64,000 bases of DNA from Nonomuraea fuscirosea (lineage in GTDB: Bacteria; Actinomycetota; Actinomycetes; Streptosporangiales; Streptosporangiaceae). Made by a program: the position numbers and the translations under genes. The notes below the pieces were generated by a model that did not search any database, was not told the origin of the DNA, and saw only the letters and a program-made list of their open reading frames with translations. Location of the stretch: the NCBI RefSeq assembly GCF_003001935.1, contig NZ_PVNG01000016.1, positions 62,001 through 126,000 on the forward strand. The letters are read 5' to 3'. This document shows positions 34,525 through 43,688 of the stretch, in pieces. Numbering within the stretch: the first letter of the stretch is position 1; every line of letters begins with the position of its first letter.

Positions 34525-37047
34525 ATGTCGCGGGTGGACAGGATCGCGGAGCCCTGGGGGACGCGGACGCCGTATGGTCCGGGGGAGCCGTGGCCGGTCC
34601 GGGTGGACTCCTTCCTGCGTGAGGGAGTCCGCGAGGAGGACGTGGACCGCTGGGTGCGGAGCGCGTCGATCCTGCACAGCAACGGCGACGCCCTGGACAT
34701 CGCGGTCAAGGACGAACGCGTCGTCGGAGTACGGGGGCGGGCGGAGGACCGGGTGAACCACGGCCGGCTGGGGCCGAAGGACCTGTACGGCTGGCAGGCC
34801 AACCACTCGCCGGACCGGTTGACGCGGCCCCTGGTACGCGAGGGCGGCCGGTTGGCCGAGGCCGGCTGGGACACCGCGATGGACCTGGTCGCGAGCCGGG
34901 CGAAGGAACTGCTGGACGAGCAGGGGCCCAGCGCGATCGGCTTCTACACCTCCGGCCAGCTGTTCCTGGAGGAGTACTACACCCTCGCCCTCATCGCGCA
35001 CGGCGGCATCGGCACCAACCACGTCGACGGCAACACGCGGTTGTGCACGGCGACGGCGGCGGCCGCGCTCAAGGAGTCGTTCGCCTGCGACGGCCAGCCC
35101 GGCTCCTACACCGACCTCGACCACGCCGACGTCATCGCCCTGTACGGCCACAACATGGCCGAGACCCAGACCGTGCTGTGGACGCGCGTCCTCGACCGGC
35201 TCGCCGGGCCGAACCCGCCCGCGGTGATCTGCGTCGACCCCCGCGAGACGCCGGTCGCCCGCGCCGCCACCGTGCACCTGGCGAACCGTCCCGGCACCAA
35301 CGTCGCCCTGATGAACGGCCTGCTGCACGAGATCATCGAGCACGGCTGGATCGACGAGCGGTATCTGAGCGACCACGTGGTCGGGTTCGAGGAGCTGGAG
35401 CGGAGGGTCGGGGAGTATCCGGTGGAACGGGTCGCGAAGATCTGCGACGTCCCCGTGGACGCGCTCCGCGAGGCCGCCCGGCTGATCGGCACGGCGCGAC
35501 GCCTGATGTCCACCGTGCTGCAGGGCTTCTACCAGGCGCACCAGGCGACGGCCGCCGCGGTCCAGGTCAACAACATCCACCTGGTCCGCGGCATGCTCGG
35601 CCGGCCAGGATGCGGCGTCCTGCAGATGAACGGCCAGCCCACCGCGCAGAACACGCGCGAATGCGGCGCCGACGGCGACCTGCCGGGCTTTCGCAACTGG
35701 TCGAACGACGCGCACATCCAGGAACTGGCCGGGATCTGGAACGTCGACACCCTGGACATCCCGCACTACTCGCCGCCGACCCACGCGATGCAGATGTTCC
35801 GCTACATGGAGGAGGGCTCCATCCGCTTCCTCTACGTGAGCGGCACCAACCCGGCGGTGTCGCTCCCCGAATTGCGCCGCATCCGTTCGATCCTGGGCCA
35901 GGACCGGCTGTTCGTCGTGGTGCAGGACATCTTCCTGTCCGAGACCGCGCAGCTGGCCGACGTGGTCCTGCCCGCGGCGACCTGGGGGGAGAAGACCGGG
36001 ACGTTCACGAACGTGGACCGTACGGTGCACCTGTCGGAGAAGGCGGTGGAACCGCCGGGGGAGGCCCGCCCGGACCTCGACATCTTTCTCGACTTCGCCC
36101 ACCGGCTGGGCCTGAAGGACCGCGACGGCGCACCGCTGGTGAAGTGGAGCGACCCGGAGGGCGCGTTCGAGGGCTGGAAGGAGTGTTCGCGAGGGCGGCC
36201 ATGCGACTACAGCGGCCTGTCCTACGACAAACTGCGCGAACACGGCGGTATCCAGTGGCCCTGCGATGAGGAGCACCCTGACGGAACCGAGCGGATCTAC
36301 GCCGATGGCGCGTTCTGGAGCGCCCCGCAGGTCTGCGAGAGCTACGGCCGCGACATGATCACCGGCGCGCCGCTGTCTCCCACCGAGTACCGGGCGCTCA
36401 ACCCCGAGGGCAAGGCGGTGATCAAGGCGGCCGAGTTCTTCCCGCCGCACGAGCCGCCCGGCGAGGACTTCCCGTTCTGGCTCACCACCGGGCGTACGCT
36501 GTACCACTTCCACACCCGGACCAAGACCGCCAGGGCGCCGCAACTGCGGCGGGCGGCTCCGGAGGTGTGGGTGGAGATGTCGGAGGGCGACGCCGAGTCG
36601 CGGGACCTGGGCGAGGGCGATCTGCTGGAGATCGCGACGGTGCGGGGGAGCGTACGGGCCCGGCTGCGCGTGTCGGGCATCCGGGACGGCGTGCTCTTCC
36701 TGCCGTTCCACTACGGATACTGGGACGAGCCGGGCGGGCACGGCCCCGGAGACGGTCCTGGGCGGGCGGCGAACGAGCTGACCATCACCGACTGGGACCC
36801 GGTGTCCAAACAGCCGATCTTCAAGACCGCGGCCGCGCGGGTCGCGCTGCTGGAGCGGGCCGGCCGCGTGCCGTCGAAGGCGCCTACGACCACCGCGTCC
36901 AGGCCCGTCGCGCCGTCGGCGGTTCCGGCGACGGCGGGCGGAAGCGCCGCCGAGGCCGATGAGCGGATACCACCGGCGGGGGCCGGCGAGCGGATACCAC
37001 CGGCGGGGGACGGCGAGCGGAGACTGCCGGCGGAGGGCGTGTCATGA
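34525..37047 (+). CDS. Molybdopterin oxidoreductase lacking the usual N-terminal Fe-S cysteines
   Basis: 840 residues, family of bis-MGD enzymes (assimilatory nitrate reductase/formate dehydrogenase type). NTRLCTATAAAALK places the Mo-ligand Cys at 174; GQPTAQNTRECGADGDLPGF, LPAATWGEKTGTFTNVDRTV and LTTGRTLYHFHTRTKT are cofactor-binding blocks. The N-terminal Asp(Mo)4-Fe4S4 region, normally CxxC(x)3C, reads SASILHSNGDAL: Ser48, His51 and Asp55 stand at that spacing. Electron transfer through that cluster is therefore doubtful. The C-terminus carries a duplicated GERIPPAG repeat. The stop overlaps the start of the next gene (ATGA). Substrate unknown. Confidence 0.85.
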   Translation: MSRVDRIAEPWGTRTPYGPGEPWPVRVDSFLREGVREEDVDRWVRSASILHSNGDALDIAVKDERVVGVRGRAEDRVNHGRLGPKDLYGWQANHSPDRLTRPLVREGGRLAEAGWDTAMDLVASRAKELLDEQGPSAIGFYTSGQLFLEEYYTLALIAHGGIGTNHVDGNTRLCTATAAAALKESFACDGQPGSYTDLDHADVIALYGHNMAETQTVLWTRVLDRLAGPNPPAVICVDPRETPVARAATVHLANRPGTNVALMNGLLHEIIEHGWIDERYLSDHVVGFEELERRVGEYPVERVAKICDVPVDALREAARLIGTARRLMSTVLQGFYQAHQATAAAVQVNNIHLVRGMLGRPGCGVLQMNGQPTAQNTRECGADGDLPGFRNWSNDAHIQELAGIWNVDTLDIPHYSPPTHAMQMFRYMEEGSIRFLYVSGTNPAVSLPELRRIRSILGQDRLFVVVQDIFLSETAQLADVVLPAATWGEKTGTFTNVDRTVHLSEKAVEPPGEARPDLDIFLDFAHRLGLKDRDGAPLVKWSDPEGAFEGWKECSRGRPCDYSGLSYDKLREHGGIQWPCDEEHPDGTERIYADGAFWSAPQVCESYGRDMITGAPLSPTEYRALNPEGKAVIKAAEFFPPHEPPGEDFPFWLTTGRTLYHFHTRTKTARAPQLRRAAPEVWVEMSEGDAESRDLGEGDLLEIATVRGSVRARLRVSGIRDGVLFLPFHYGYWDEPGGHGPGDGPGRAANELTITDWDPVSKQPIFKTAAARVALLERAGRVPSKAPTTTASRPVAPSAVPATAGGSAAEADERIPPAGAGERIPPAGDGERRLPAEGVS

Positions 37048-37526
37048 AACTCGATCTGGTGATCCGTGAGCTGCACCGCTCGGAGAACGAGCTGGCCCAT
37101 GTCCTGCTCCGCCTGTCGGAACGGCACAAGGCCGACCATGAGACGTACCACGTCGCCCGTGACCTGGTCCGGTGGTGCCACGACCACGTCCGCGAGCTGG
37201 CCAGGATCGGCGCGGACTACGGGCTCGACCTCGACCCGGCACCCGCCGGCGACTCCACCGTCATGGAACGGATCAGGGAGAAGGCGGCGGAGTGGCTCGG
37301 CCGCCGCTCCGAGCCCTCGCTGCTCATGCTGGCCGACTTCCGGCACCTGTACCGCGTCGCCTCCGGGGTCTCCCTCGACTGGGAGCTGCTGGCCCAGGCC
37401 GCGCAGGGGGCGAGGCAGCGGGAACTGCTCGAACTCGCCGAGCGCTGCCATCCGGAGACCCTGCGGCAGACGCGCTGGGCGAACGCGCGGCTGAAGGAGT
37501 CGGCGACCCAGGCCCTGGTCAGCTGA
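37044..37526 (+). CDS. Small helical partner protein of the molybdoenzyme
   Basis: 160 residues, largely alpha-helical and rich in charged residues: LHRSENELAHVLLRLSERHK, RDLVRWCHDHVRELARIGAD, LLMLADFRHLYRVASGVSLD. His and Glu spaced along helices suggest a four-helix, possibly ferritin- or hemerythrin-like bundle, but no complete metal motif is convincing. No membrane segment. Its ATG overlaps the molybdoenzyme stop, so the two are translationally coupled; a role in enzyme maturation or electron transfer is inferred from this alone. Confidence 0.8.
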   Translation: MKLDLVIRELHRSENELAHVLLRLSERHKADHETYHVARDLVRWCHDHVRELARIGADYGLDLDPAPAGDSTVMERIREKAAEWLGRRSEPSLLMLADFRHLYRVASGVSLDWELLAQAAQGARQRELLELAERCHPETLRQTRWANARLKESATQALVS

Positions 37527-37602
37527 GAGACCGTTCGCACGCCGATGGGCCGGCGGCTCCGGCCCGCATCCTCCGCGCATGCCCCGGCGCGTCCGAGCGG
37601 CG

Positions 37603-37632
37603 TTGACCGGAAGGCGCGGAGCGGCTTACCGT
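37603..37632 (+). promoter_or_regulatory. Probable sigma-70-type promoter of the catabolic operon
   Basis: TTGACC (37603-37608) and TACCGT (37627-37632) are separated by 18 bases. The predicted start of transcription falls just before the inverted repeat at 37641, so a bound repressor would block initiation or clearance. Assigned by eye. Confidence 0.5.
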
Positions 37633-37640
37633 GGCGTCTA

Positions 37641-37654
37641 GCAAACCGATTTGC
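37641..37654. promoter_or_regulatory. LacI-type operator 1 (GCAAACCGATTTGC)
   Basis: Inverted repeat GCAAA-N4-TTTGC, directly downstream of the predicted promoter and 85 bases before the first gene of the operon. It shares the GCMAAWCGATTTGC pattern with four other sites in the window and is attributed to the LacI regulator encoded at 43689-44711. Confidence 0.8.
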
Positions 37655-37739
37655 ACAGCCTCCGAGAGAGGGCCTGAGCGCCCACCATGCCCGGCGATCC
37701 GAGCGCTCCCCGGACCCCCGACTACCGAAAGGTGCCCAG

Positions 37740-38813
37740 TTGAGCAAGCTGCGCGTCGGCGTCATCGGGCTGGGCGAGGTCGCCCAGGTCATCCACCTGC
37801 CCGTGCTCGAGTCGCTGCCCGGCCGCTACGAGATCGCCGCGATCTGCGACCTCTCGCCGGGCCTGCTGGAGCGCGTCGGCGACCGTCACCGCGTCGGGCG
37901 CCGCTACTCCGACCACCGCGAGATGATCGCCGACGGCGGGCTCGACTGTGTGATCGTGCTGAACAGCGACGAATACCACGCCGACTGTACGATCGCGGCA
38001 CTCGACGCGGGCCTCGACGTGCTGGTCGAGAAGCCGATGTGCCTCAGCCCCCGCGAGGCCCGGGAGATCATCGCGGCCCGCGACCGGTCCGGCAGGACGG
38101 TGATGGTCGCCTACATGCGGCGTTTCGCACCGGCGTTCACCGAGGCGGTCGCGAAGCTGCCCGAACTCGGCCCGATCCGTTACGCCCGCGTCCACGACGT
38201 GATCGGCGAGAACCGGCTGATCGTCGACCAGACGTCCTACGTCGACCGCCCGGACGACGTCCCCCAGGAGGCCGTGGACGAGAAGTGGGCGCGCAGGTCG
38301 GCGCTGGTGAAGGAGGCGCTGGGCGACGTCCCCCAGGAGCTGGAGTGGACGTACGGGCTGCTCTGCGGCCTCGGCAGTCACGACCTGTCCGCCATGCGGG
38401 AGCTGCTCGGACGCCCGAAGGAGGTCTCGGCGGCGAAGATGTGGCGCGCCGGCGGCTACGTCGTCGCCCTGCTCGACTACGGCGACTTCGTCGTCACCTA
38501 CGAGACCGGCGTGGACCAGCAGTTGCGCTACGACACCTACATCGAGGTGTACGGCGCCAGCGGCACCATGAAGGTCGAGTACGACACGCCGTACGTCCGC
38601 CACTTCCCGACCACGCTGCACCTGGAGCTGACCGACGGCGACTCCTACGTGCGTTCCGTGCGGCGGCCCCACCTCAAGGACCCCTACACCTACGAGCTGG
38701 AGCACTTCCACGACGTCGTCACCACGGGCGGCACGCCCAAGACGACCCCGGAGGACTACCTCCAGGACATGGAGCTCTTCGTCGACATCATCCGGGCCCT
38801 GGACAAACGCTGA
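37740..38813 (+). CDS. Gfo/Idh/MocA-family oxidoreductase
   Basis: 357 residues from TTG 37740 (GAAAGGTG upstream). N-terminal NAD(P) Rossmann motif VGVIGLGEVAQVIHLPVLES, then VLVEKPMCLSPREA, the conserved EKP block with the catalytic Lys. The C-terminal alpha/beta domain (DLSAMRELLGRPKEVSAAKM, YIEVYGASGTMKVEYDTPYV) binds the substrate. Family members oxidise sugars, inositols or their derivatives. It is the first gene of the five-gene operon preceded by operator 1, so it probably acts early in breakdown of the imported compound. Confidence 0.9.
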   Translation: MSKLRVGVIGLGEVAQVIHLPVLESLPGRYEIAAICDLSPGLLERVGDRHRVGRRYSDHREMIADGGLDCVIVLNSDEYHADCTIAALDAGLDVLVEKPMCLSPREAREIIAARDRSGRTVMVAYMRRFAPAFTEAVAKLPELGPIRYARVHDVIGENRLIVDQTSYVDRPDDVPQEAVDEKWARRSALVKEALGDVPQELEWTYGLLCGLGSHDLSAMRELLGRPKEVSAAKMWRAGGYVVALLDYGDFVVTYETGVDQQLRYDTYIEVYGASGTMKVEYDTPYVRHFPTTLHLELTDGDSYVRSVRRPHLKDPYTYELEHFHDVVTTGGTPKTTPEDYLQDMELFVDIIRALDKR

Positions 38814-38841
38814 CCGACCACCCCAGAAAGGCGCCACCGCG

Positions 38842-39600
38842 ATGACCGAGACCCTGACCGACGCCGACGTGGCGTTCTTCCGCGAGCACGGCTACCTGCT
38901 GCCGGGCCGCCCGCTGCTGCCGGAGGCCCGCCTCTCCTGGCTGGAGCAGATCTTCAACGAGCATCTCAGGGACAAGGGCGACAAACTCTCCGACGAGCTC
39001 GACACGCCGCACTACCGCGACGAACGGCTGCTGGACCTGCTGCTCTCCGACGAGGTGCTCGACTGGATCGAGCCGCTGATCGGCCCCGACATCGCCCTCT
39101 GGTCGAGTCACTTCATCTCGAAGGACCCCTTCACCGGCCGGGCCACGCCGTGGCACGAGGACAGCGCGTTCTGGGAGGGACGGTTCGACGACTACGACCA
39201 CATCGTCACGATCTGGCTCGCCCTGGAAGACGGCTCGTCCGAGGAGAACGGCTGCATGAGGGTCATCCCCGGCTCCCACCTGAACGGCGGCTTCTCCGAC
39301 GGCTACCGGCCGACCGACATGACCGAGCAGACCTTCCACGCCGAGCTCGCCGGGGTGGACGAGTCGAAGGCCGTCTCCTTCGAGCTGCGCCGCGGCGAGT
39401 TCTCGATGCACGACGGCCGGATCGTGCACGGCGCCAGGGCCAACACCAGCGCCAGGCGCCGCACCGGCTACACCATGCGGTACTTCCCGAGCTCGGTGAA
39501 GATGCGCGACGTCCCGCAGAACGAGGGCTGGAGGATCTGGCTGGCCCGCGGGCGTGACCTGGCCGGCAACGACTACGCGAACGCGCCGGCCGGCGCATGA
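38842..39600 (+). CDS. Phytanoyl-CoA dioxygenase (PhyH)-family protein
   Basis: 252 residues, ATG 38842 with GAAAGGCG upstream. Fe(II)/2-oxoglutarate oxygenase features: TPWHEDSAFW supplies the HxD metal pair, HDGRIVHGA the distal His, and RRRTGYTMRYFP the 2-oxoglutarate-binding Arg. GCMRVIPGSHLNGG is the conserved PhyH turn. It would hydroxylate or oxidatively demethylate a small substrate, which is uncommon in a plain sugar operon and suggests a modified (for example O-methylated) sugar. Its stop overlaps the next ATG. Confidence 0.88.
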   Translation: MTETLTDADVAFFREHGYLLPGRPLLPEARLSWLEQIFNEHLRDKGDKLSDELDTPHYRDERLLDLLLSDEVLDWIEPLIGPDIALWSSHFISKDPFTGRATPWHEDSAFWEGRFDDYDHIVTIWLALEDGSSEENGCMRVIPGSHLNGGFSDGYRPTDMTEQTFHAELAGVDESKAVSFELRRGEFSMHDGRIVHGARANTSARRRTGYTMRYFPSSVKMRDVPQNEGWRIWLARGRDLAGNDYANAPAGA

Positions 39601-40514
39601 GGCTGGGGCTGCTGACCGCCTGCCTGCCGGGCGAGCCGCTGGAGGAGATCGCCCGCTGGGCCGGCGCGCACGGGTACGCCGCCCTGGAGGTCGCGGCCTG
39701 GCCCAGGCGGCCGGGACGCGACTGGGAGGCCGGGCATCTGAACGTCGAGGACTTCGGGCCGGCTGAGGCCGAAAGGGTCAACGCGCTGCTCGACCGGCAC
39801 GGCCTGAGCATGTCGGCGGTCGCGTACTACGAGAACAACCTGCACCAGGACCCCGAGGTGCGGGCGGCGACGCACGCGCACCTGCGCCGGTGCGTCGACG
39901 CCGCCCAGCTGCTCGGCGTCGGCCTGGTCGGCACGTTCGTCGGCCGCGACGTGACGCTCACGACGGCGGAGAACCTGCGGCTGGCCGAACGGGTGCTGCC
40001 GCCGCTGGCCGAGTACGCCGCCGCCCGCGGCGTCCGCCTCGTGATCGAGAACTGCCCGATGGAGGGCTGGCATCCCGACGGCTACCCGGCCAACCTCGCC
40101 TACTCGCCCGAGCTGTGGGGCTGGATGGCCGAGCTCGGGCTGTGGCTCAACTACGACCCCTCGCACCTGGTCTGGCTCGGCATCGACCCGATCGCGGCGA
40201 TCGAGGCGCACGCGGAACGGATCCTGCACGTCCAGGCCAAGGACGTCGAGGTGCACCCCGACGCGCGCAACCGGTACGGGGTCTTCGGGCAGGTGCTCGA
40301 CCGGCGGCCCTGGGAGAGCGGCTGGTGGCGTTACCGCGTCCCCGGCCACGGCGAGGTCGACTGGCCGCGGCTGATCGACGCGCTGCGCGGGAACGGGTAC
40401 GACGGCGTCGTCTCCGTAGAACACGAGGACCCGGTCTGGAGCGGCGACCCCGGCCGCGTCCGCCAGGGCCTGGCCATCGCCCAGGCCGTCCTCGCCCCGC
40501 ACATCCGCACCTGA
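39597..40514 (+). CDS. Sugar phosphate isomerase/epimerase (AP-endonuclease-2-like TIM barrel)
   Basis: 305 residues beginning MRLGLLTACLPGEPLEEIAR. GYAALEVAAWPRR, VENC-type strand RLVIENCPMEGWHPDGYPA (Glu metal ligand), LWLNYDPSHLVWLGID (Asp, His), ILHVQAKDVEV (His, Asp) and YRVPGHGEVDWPRL all match the xylose-isomerase-like TIM-barrel family. Members isomerise or epimerise sugars, inositol intermediates or keto sugars. Translationally coupled to the PhyH gene by ATGA. Exact reaction not readable from sequence. Confidence 0.88.
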   Translation: MRLGLLTACLPGEPLEEIARWAGAHGYAALEVAAWPRRPGRDWEAGHLNVEDFGPAEAERVNALLDRHGLSMSAVAYYENNLHQDPEVRAATHAHLRRCVDAAQLLGVGLVGTFVGRDVTLTTAENLRLAERVLPPLAEYAAARGVRLVIENCPMEGWHPDGYPANLAYSPELWGWMAELGLWLNYDPSHLVWLGIDPIAAIEAHAERILHVQAKDVEVHPDARNRYGVFGQVLDRRPWESGWWRYRVPGHGEVDWPRLIDALRGNGYDGVVSVEHEDPVWSGDPGRVRQGLAIAQAVLAPHIRT

Positions 40515-40641
40515 CCGCGCCGCACGTCCGCACCTGACCGCACGTCCGCACCTGATCGGCCTCGCACGACCGCACCTGCTCGATCCACCTGCTCGATCCA
40601 CCTGCTCGACCCACCTGATCGGCCCGCACCTGATCGACCCG
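40505..40641 (+). repeat. Degenerate tandem repeats including the stop codon of the isomerase gene
   Basis: The last bases of the gene, CCGCACCTGA (40505-40514), recur at 40528-40537 and 40546-40555, then a related CACCTGCTCGATC unit repeats three times up to ~40605. The intergenic stretch has no other recognisable content. A GCCAGGAGG ribosome site for the next gene follows at ~40640. Confidence 0.85.
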
Positions 40642-40657
40642 CCAGGAGGCTCGTCCC

Positions 40658-42727
40658 ATGCACCGCGGTGTCTACTTCGACGCCTGGTTCCCCCGCCAGC
40701 ACTGCTACCACCCGAGCCTTCCGCCGCGCCGCCTGCGCATGGTGGACGACCTGGTCGACTACCACGCCACCGTGCTGGTGTGGGCGGCCATGGGCGGCGG
40801 CTCGCTGGCCCTGCCGTACCTCGAACAGGAGGCGTTCGGCCCGGTCGACGCCCGCTCCCGCTTCTACGGCTTCGTCAACGACAGCGAGTTCATCGCCGCC
40901 TGCCACGAGCGCGGCATCAAGGTGCTCGGCATCGTGTTCGAGGCCCAGGGCTGGGAGTTCCCGGTCGAGCTGACCGACGCGGAGGACGCCGTCCTCGCCC
41001 TGAACGAGCTGCGCGGCGCGGGCAAGCGCGACTGGATGGGGCTGCGCGAGTTCTCCGCCAACCGCTACCCGAAGCTCTGGAAGCCGGTGGAGCACTACTT
41101 CCCCGGCGGGCTGGTCAACTCCGACGGCGAGCCGGTCACCGACCTGATCGAGGAGTGCGTGGCCCGCGACATCCACGGCCGGCCCTGCCACGCGCACTGG
41201 GTGGAATGCCCTGATCGCGAACATCAGTGCTTCTACATGGACCGCAACAACCCCGTCTGGCGCGAGTACCTCAAGGCCGTGATCAGGATCCAGATCGACG
41301 CCGGCGTCGACGGCATCCAGCTGGACGAGGCCGAGCTGCCGATGGGCGCGTTCCAGTACGGCGCCTGCTTCTGCAAGGACTGCATGAAGGGCTTCCGCGC
41401 CTACCTCCAGGAGCGCAGGCCCGCGAACGCGCTGCTCGACGGCGTCGACCTGGAGACGTTCCACTACGGCGACTGGCTGCTCGCCCAGGGCCACGACTTC
41501 AAGACCGGCCGCGCGTCGGCGCCGCTGTTCGGCGACTACTACGCCTTCCAGTGCCGGTCGATCAAGAAGTACTTCGCCGAGCTCGCCGATTTCGCCCGCG
41601 CGTACGGCAGGTCGCGCGGCCGCGAGATCATCGTCTCGGGCAACTTCTTCAACCTCGAACCGATGTACCTCGCCCTCGCCGACGACGTGGACCTGATCAT
41701 CACGGAGATGCGGAACACGACCTACCGCCAGCCCGAGTGGTACCGGTACGTCGCCGCGTTCGCCGGCGGCAAGGACGTCGTCGTGGTCGAGAACCCGTAC
41801 GGCGGCGTCGTCCCCGAGCTGATCGGCCTGCTCGGGAAGGGTAAGGGCCACGACCTGTTCCGGCTGTCGTCGTTCGAGGCGGCGGCGATGGGTGCGAACA
41901 TGTCGGTGCCCTACGGCTCCTGGATGGGCAGCGTCATCGAGGACTCCTTCTACGCCCCCCACGAGCTGGCGAGCGAGATCCAGGCGTTCCTGGCCGGCCA
42001 CGAATGGCTGTTCGCGCGCAGGACCGCCAACGAGGTCGCGGTCGTCTTCAGCGTCGAGAGCACGCGCGAGCTGATCGGCAAGGCGGACGTCAGCGACAAC
42101 ACCAGCAACGCGCGCGACGAGTCGGTGGTGGTGCCGTACCGCGTCGTGACCAGGACGCTGTCGGACGCCGCGGTGCCGTACGACGTGGTCATCTGGCCGG
42201 ACGGCGTCACCGCTCCCGACCGGTCCGGCGCCGAGGCGCTGCTGCGCTACTCGACCGTGATCCTGCCCGACGTGCACGCGCTGACCGCGAGCCAGGCCGC
42301 CGCCGTCGAGGGGTACCTCGCGGCCGGCGGGACGGTCGTCGTCACCGACCGGGCGGCTAGCTCACTCCCGCCGCACCCGGGCGTCCGCACCGCCCGCCAC
42401 GACGTGCTCGGCGAACTGCTCCCGCACGGCAGGCAGGTCGGGACCACCGCGCAGGTCGCCGCGAACCTCCAGCACCTCGCCGACGGCTCCTACGCGCTGC
42501 ACCTGGTCAACTACGACTACGACCGCGACGCCGACGCTGTACGAGCCCTCACCGGGGTGCCGCTCCGCGTGCGGCTGCCCGAGGCCAGGAGACAGGCGAC
42601 CATGGTCGCGAGCGACGGCACGCGGACGCCGCTGACGCCGGCCCGCGAGGACGACGCGCACGTCGTACGGCTTGACTCGCTGGGCGTGTACACGATCGTG
42701 GTCTTCCACGACGGGGAGCTGCCGTGA
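40658..42727 (+). CDS. Glycoside-hydrolase-like TIM-barrel protein with GATase-like domain
   Basis: 689 residues, ATG 40658 behind AGGAGG. The N-terminal ~400 residues look like a TIM-barrel hydrolase (HERGIKVLGIVFEAQGWEF, AGVDGIQLDEAELPMGAFQY, YGACFCKDCMKGFRAYL); Asp/Glu in GIQLDEAE are catalytic candidates. The next ~200 residues (TVILPDVHALTASQAAAVEG, YLAAGGTVVVTD) resemble the class I amidotransferase-like middle domain of GH42-type enzymes. A short beta domain closes the protein. Possibly a hypothetical glycosyl hydrolase (GHL6-like) family; not a recognised characterised enzyme. It has no signal peptide, so it acts on imported oligomers. Its stop overlaps the next GTG start. Confidence 0.75.
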   Translation: MHRGVYFDAWFPRQHCYHPSLPPRRLRMVDDLVDYHATVLVWAAMGGGSLALPYLEQEAFGPVDARSRFYGFVNDSEFIAACHERGIKVLGIVFEAQGWEFPVELTDAEDAVLALNELRGAGKRDWMGLREFSANRYPKLWKPVEHYFPGGLVNSDGEPVTDLIEECVARDIHGRPCHAHWVECPDREHQCFYMDRNNPVWREYLKAVIRIQIDAGVDGIQLDEAELPMGAFQYGACFCKDCMKGFRAYLQERRPANALLDGVDLETFHYGDWLLAQGHDFKTGRASAPLFGDYYAFQCRSIKKYFAELADFARAYGRSRGREIIVSGNFFNLEPMYLALADDVDLIITEMRNTTYRQPEWYRYVAAFAGGKDVVVVENPYGGVVPELIGLLGKGKGHDLFRLSSFEAAAMGANMSVPYGSWMGSVIEDSFYAPHELASEIQAFLAGHEWLFARRTANEVAVVFSVESTRELIGKADVSDNTSNARDESVVVPYRVVTRTLSDAAVPYDVVIWPDGVTAPDRSGAEALLRYSTVILPDVHALTASQAAAVEGYLAAGGTVVVTDRAASSLPPHPGVRTARHDVLGELLPHGRQVGTTAQVAANLQHLADGSYALHLVNYDYDRDADAVRALTGVPLRVRLPEARRQATMVASDGTRTPLTPAREDDAHVVRLDSLGVYTIVVFHDGELP

Positions 42728-43677
42728 GGATCGCGGCGCTGCGCGGGCGCGAGACCTTCGAGATCGAGCACGCTCCGGTCCCGGCGATCGGTCCCGGCGA
42801 GGTGCTGATCCGCGTCGTGGCCTCGGGCGTGTGCGCGTCGGAGCTGGAGACCTGGCAGACGGGGCCGCCACCAGGGGAGGCCCGCTACCCGGGCCACGAG
42901 GTCAGCGGCGTGGTCGCCGCGGCCGGCGCGGAGGTCACGGAGCCGGCGGTCGGTGACCGGGTCGGCGTCTGGGTCACCGAACGCGGCTTCGCGGAGTACG
43001 TCGCGGTGCGCGCGGCGTACTGCTTCCCGGCCGGCGACGGCCCCCTCGACGAGGCGCTCGCCGAGCCGATCGCCTGCTCGCTCAACGCCGTCGAGGCCGC
43101 CGCCGCCCGCCTCGGCGACGACGTGGTCGTCATCGGGGCCGGCTTCATGGGCAACCTGGTGCAGCGGCTCTCCGCCCTGCGCGGCCCCCGGCAGCTGATC
43201 GTGGCCGACGCCCGCGCCGACGCGCTGGAACGCGCCGCGCGGCTCGGCGCGACCCGCACCGTGGACGTGACGAAGGAGTCGCTGCCCGACGTCGTACGCT
43301 CTCTCACCGGCGGGCGCGGCGCCGACGTCACCTTCGAGTGCACCGGCACCCAGCCCGCGCTCACGGCGTGCGGCGACGTCACCCGGATGAGCGGCACGAT
43401 CGCGATCGTCGGCTTCCACCAGGGCGCCGACCGCACAGTTCCGCTCTCCTACTGGAACTGGATGGCCTTCACGATCGTCAACGCCCACTTCCGCGACGTC
43501 GGGGTGATCATGCGCGGCATGGAGACCGGGATGCGGCTGCTGTCCGGCGGCGTGCTGTCGATGGACGGCCTGGTCAGCCACCGCTTCCCGCTGGAGGAGA
43601 TCAACGCCGCCTTCGTCACCCTGCGCGACAAGCCCGAGGGGTTCGTGAAGGCGGTGGTGACGTTCCCGGAGGCGTGA
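42724..43677 (+). CDS. Zinc-type medium-chain alcohol/polyol dehydrogenase
   Basis: 317 residues from GTG 42724, overlapping the upstream stop. VVASGVCASELETWQTG (catalytic Cys), YPGHEVSGVV (GHE with Glu ligand) and the Rossmann turn VVVIGAGFMGNLVQRL define the MDR family; the structural four-Cys zinc loop is absent. It would oxidise a hydroxyl of the sugar or polyol with NAD(P). Last gene of the operon starting at 37740; it faces the LacI gene tail-to-tail, 11 bases apart. Confidence 0.88.
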   Translation: MRIAALRGRETFEIEHAPVPAIGPGEVLIRVVASGVCASELETWQTGPPPGEARYPGHEVSGVVAAAGAEVTEPAVGDRVGVWVTERGFAEYVAVRAAYCFPAGDGPLDEALAEPIACSLNAVEAAAARLGDDVVVIGAGFMGNLVQRLSALRGPRQLIVADARADALERAARLGATRTVDVTKESLPDVVRSLTGGRGADVTFECTGTQPALTACGDVTRMSGTIAIVGFHQGADRTVPLSYWNWMAFTIVNAHFRDVGVIMRGMETGMRLLSGGVLSMDGLVSHRFPLEEINAAFVTLRDKPEGFVKAVVTFPEA

Positions 43678-43688
43678 CGCCCGGCGGG

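Noticed and set aside
34405..36741. 778-residue minus-strand frame
   Set aside because: Antisense to the molybdoenzyme gene, which shows conserved cofactor motifs; the frame itself has none.
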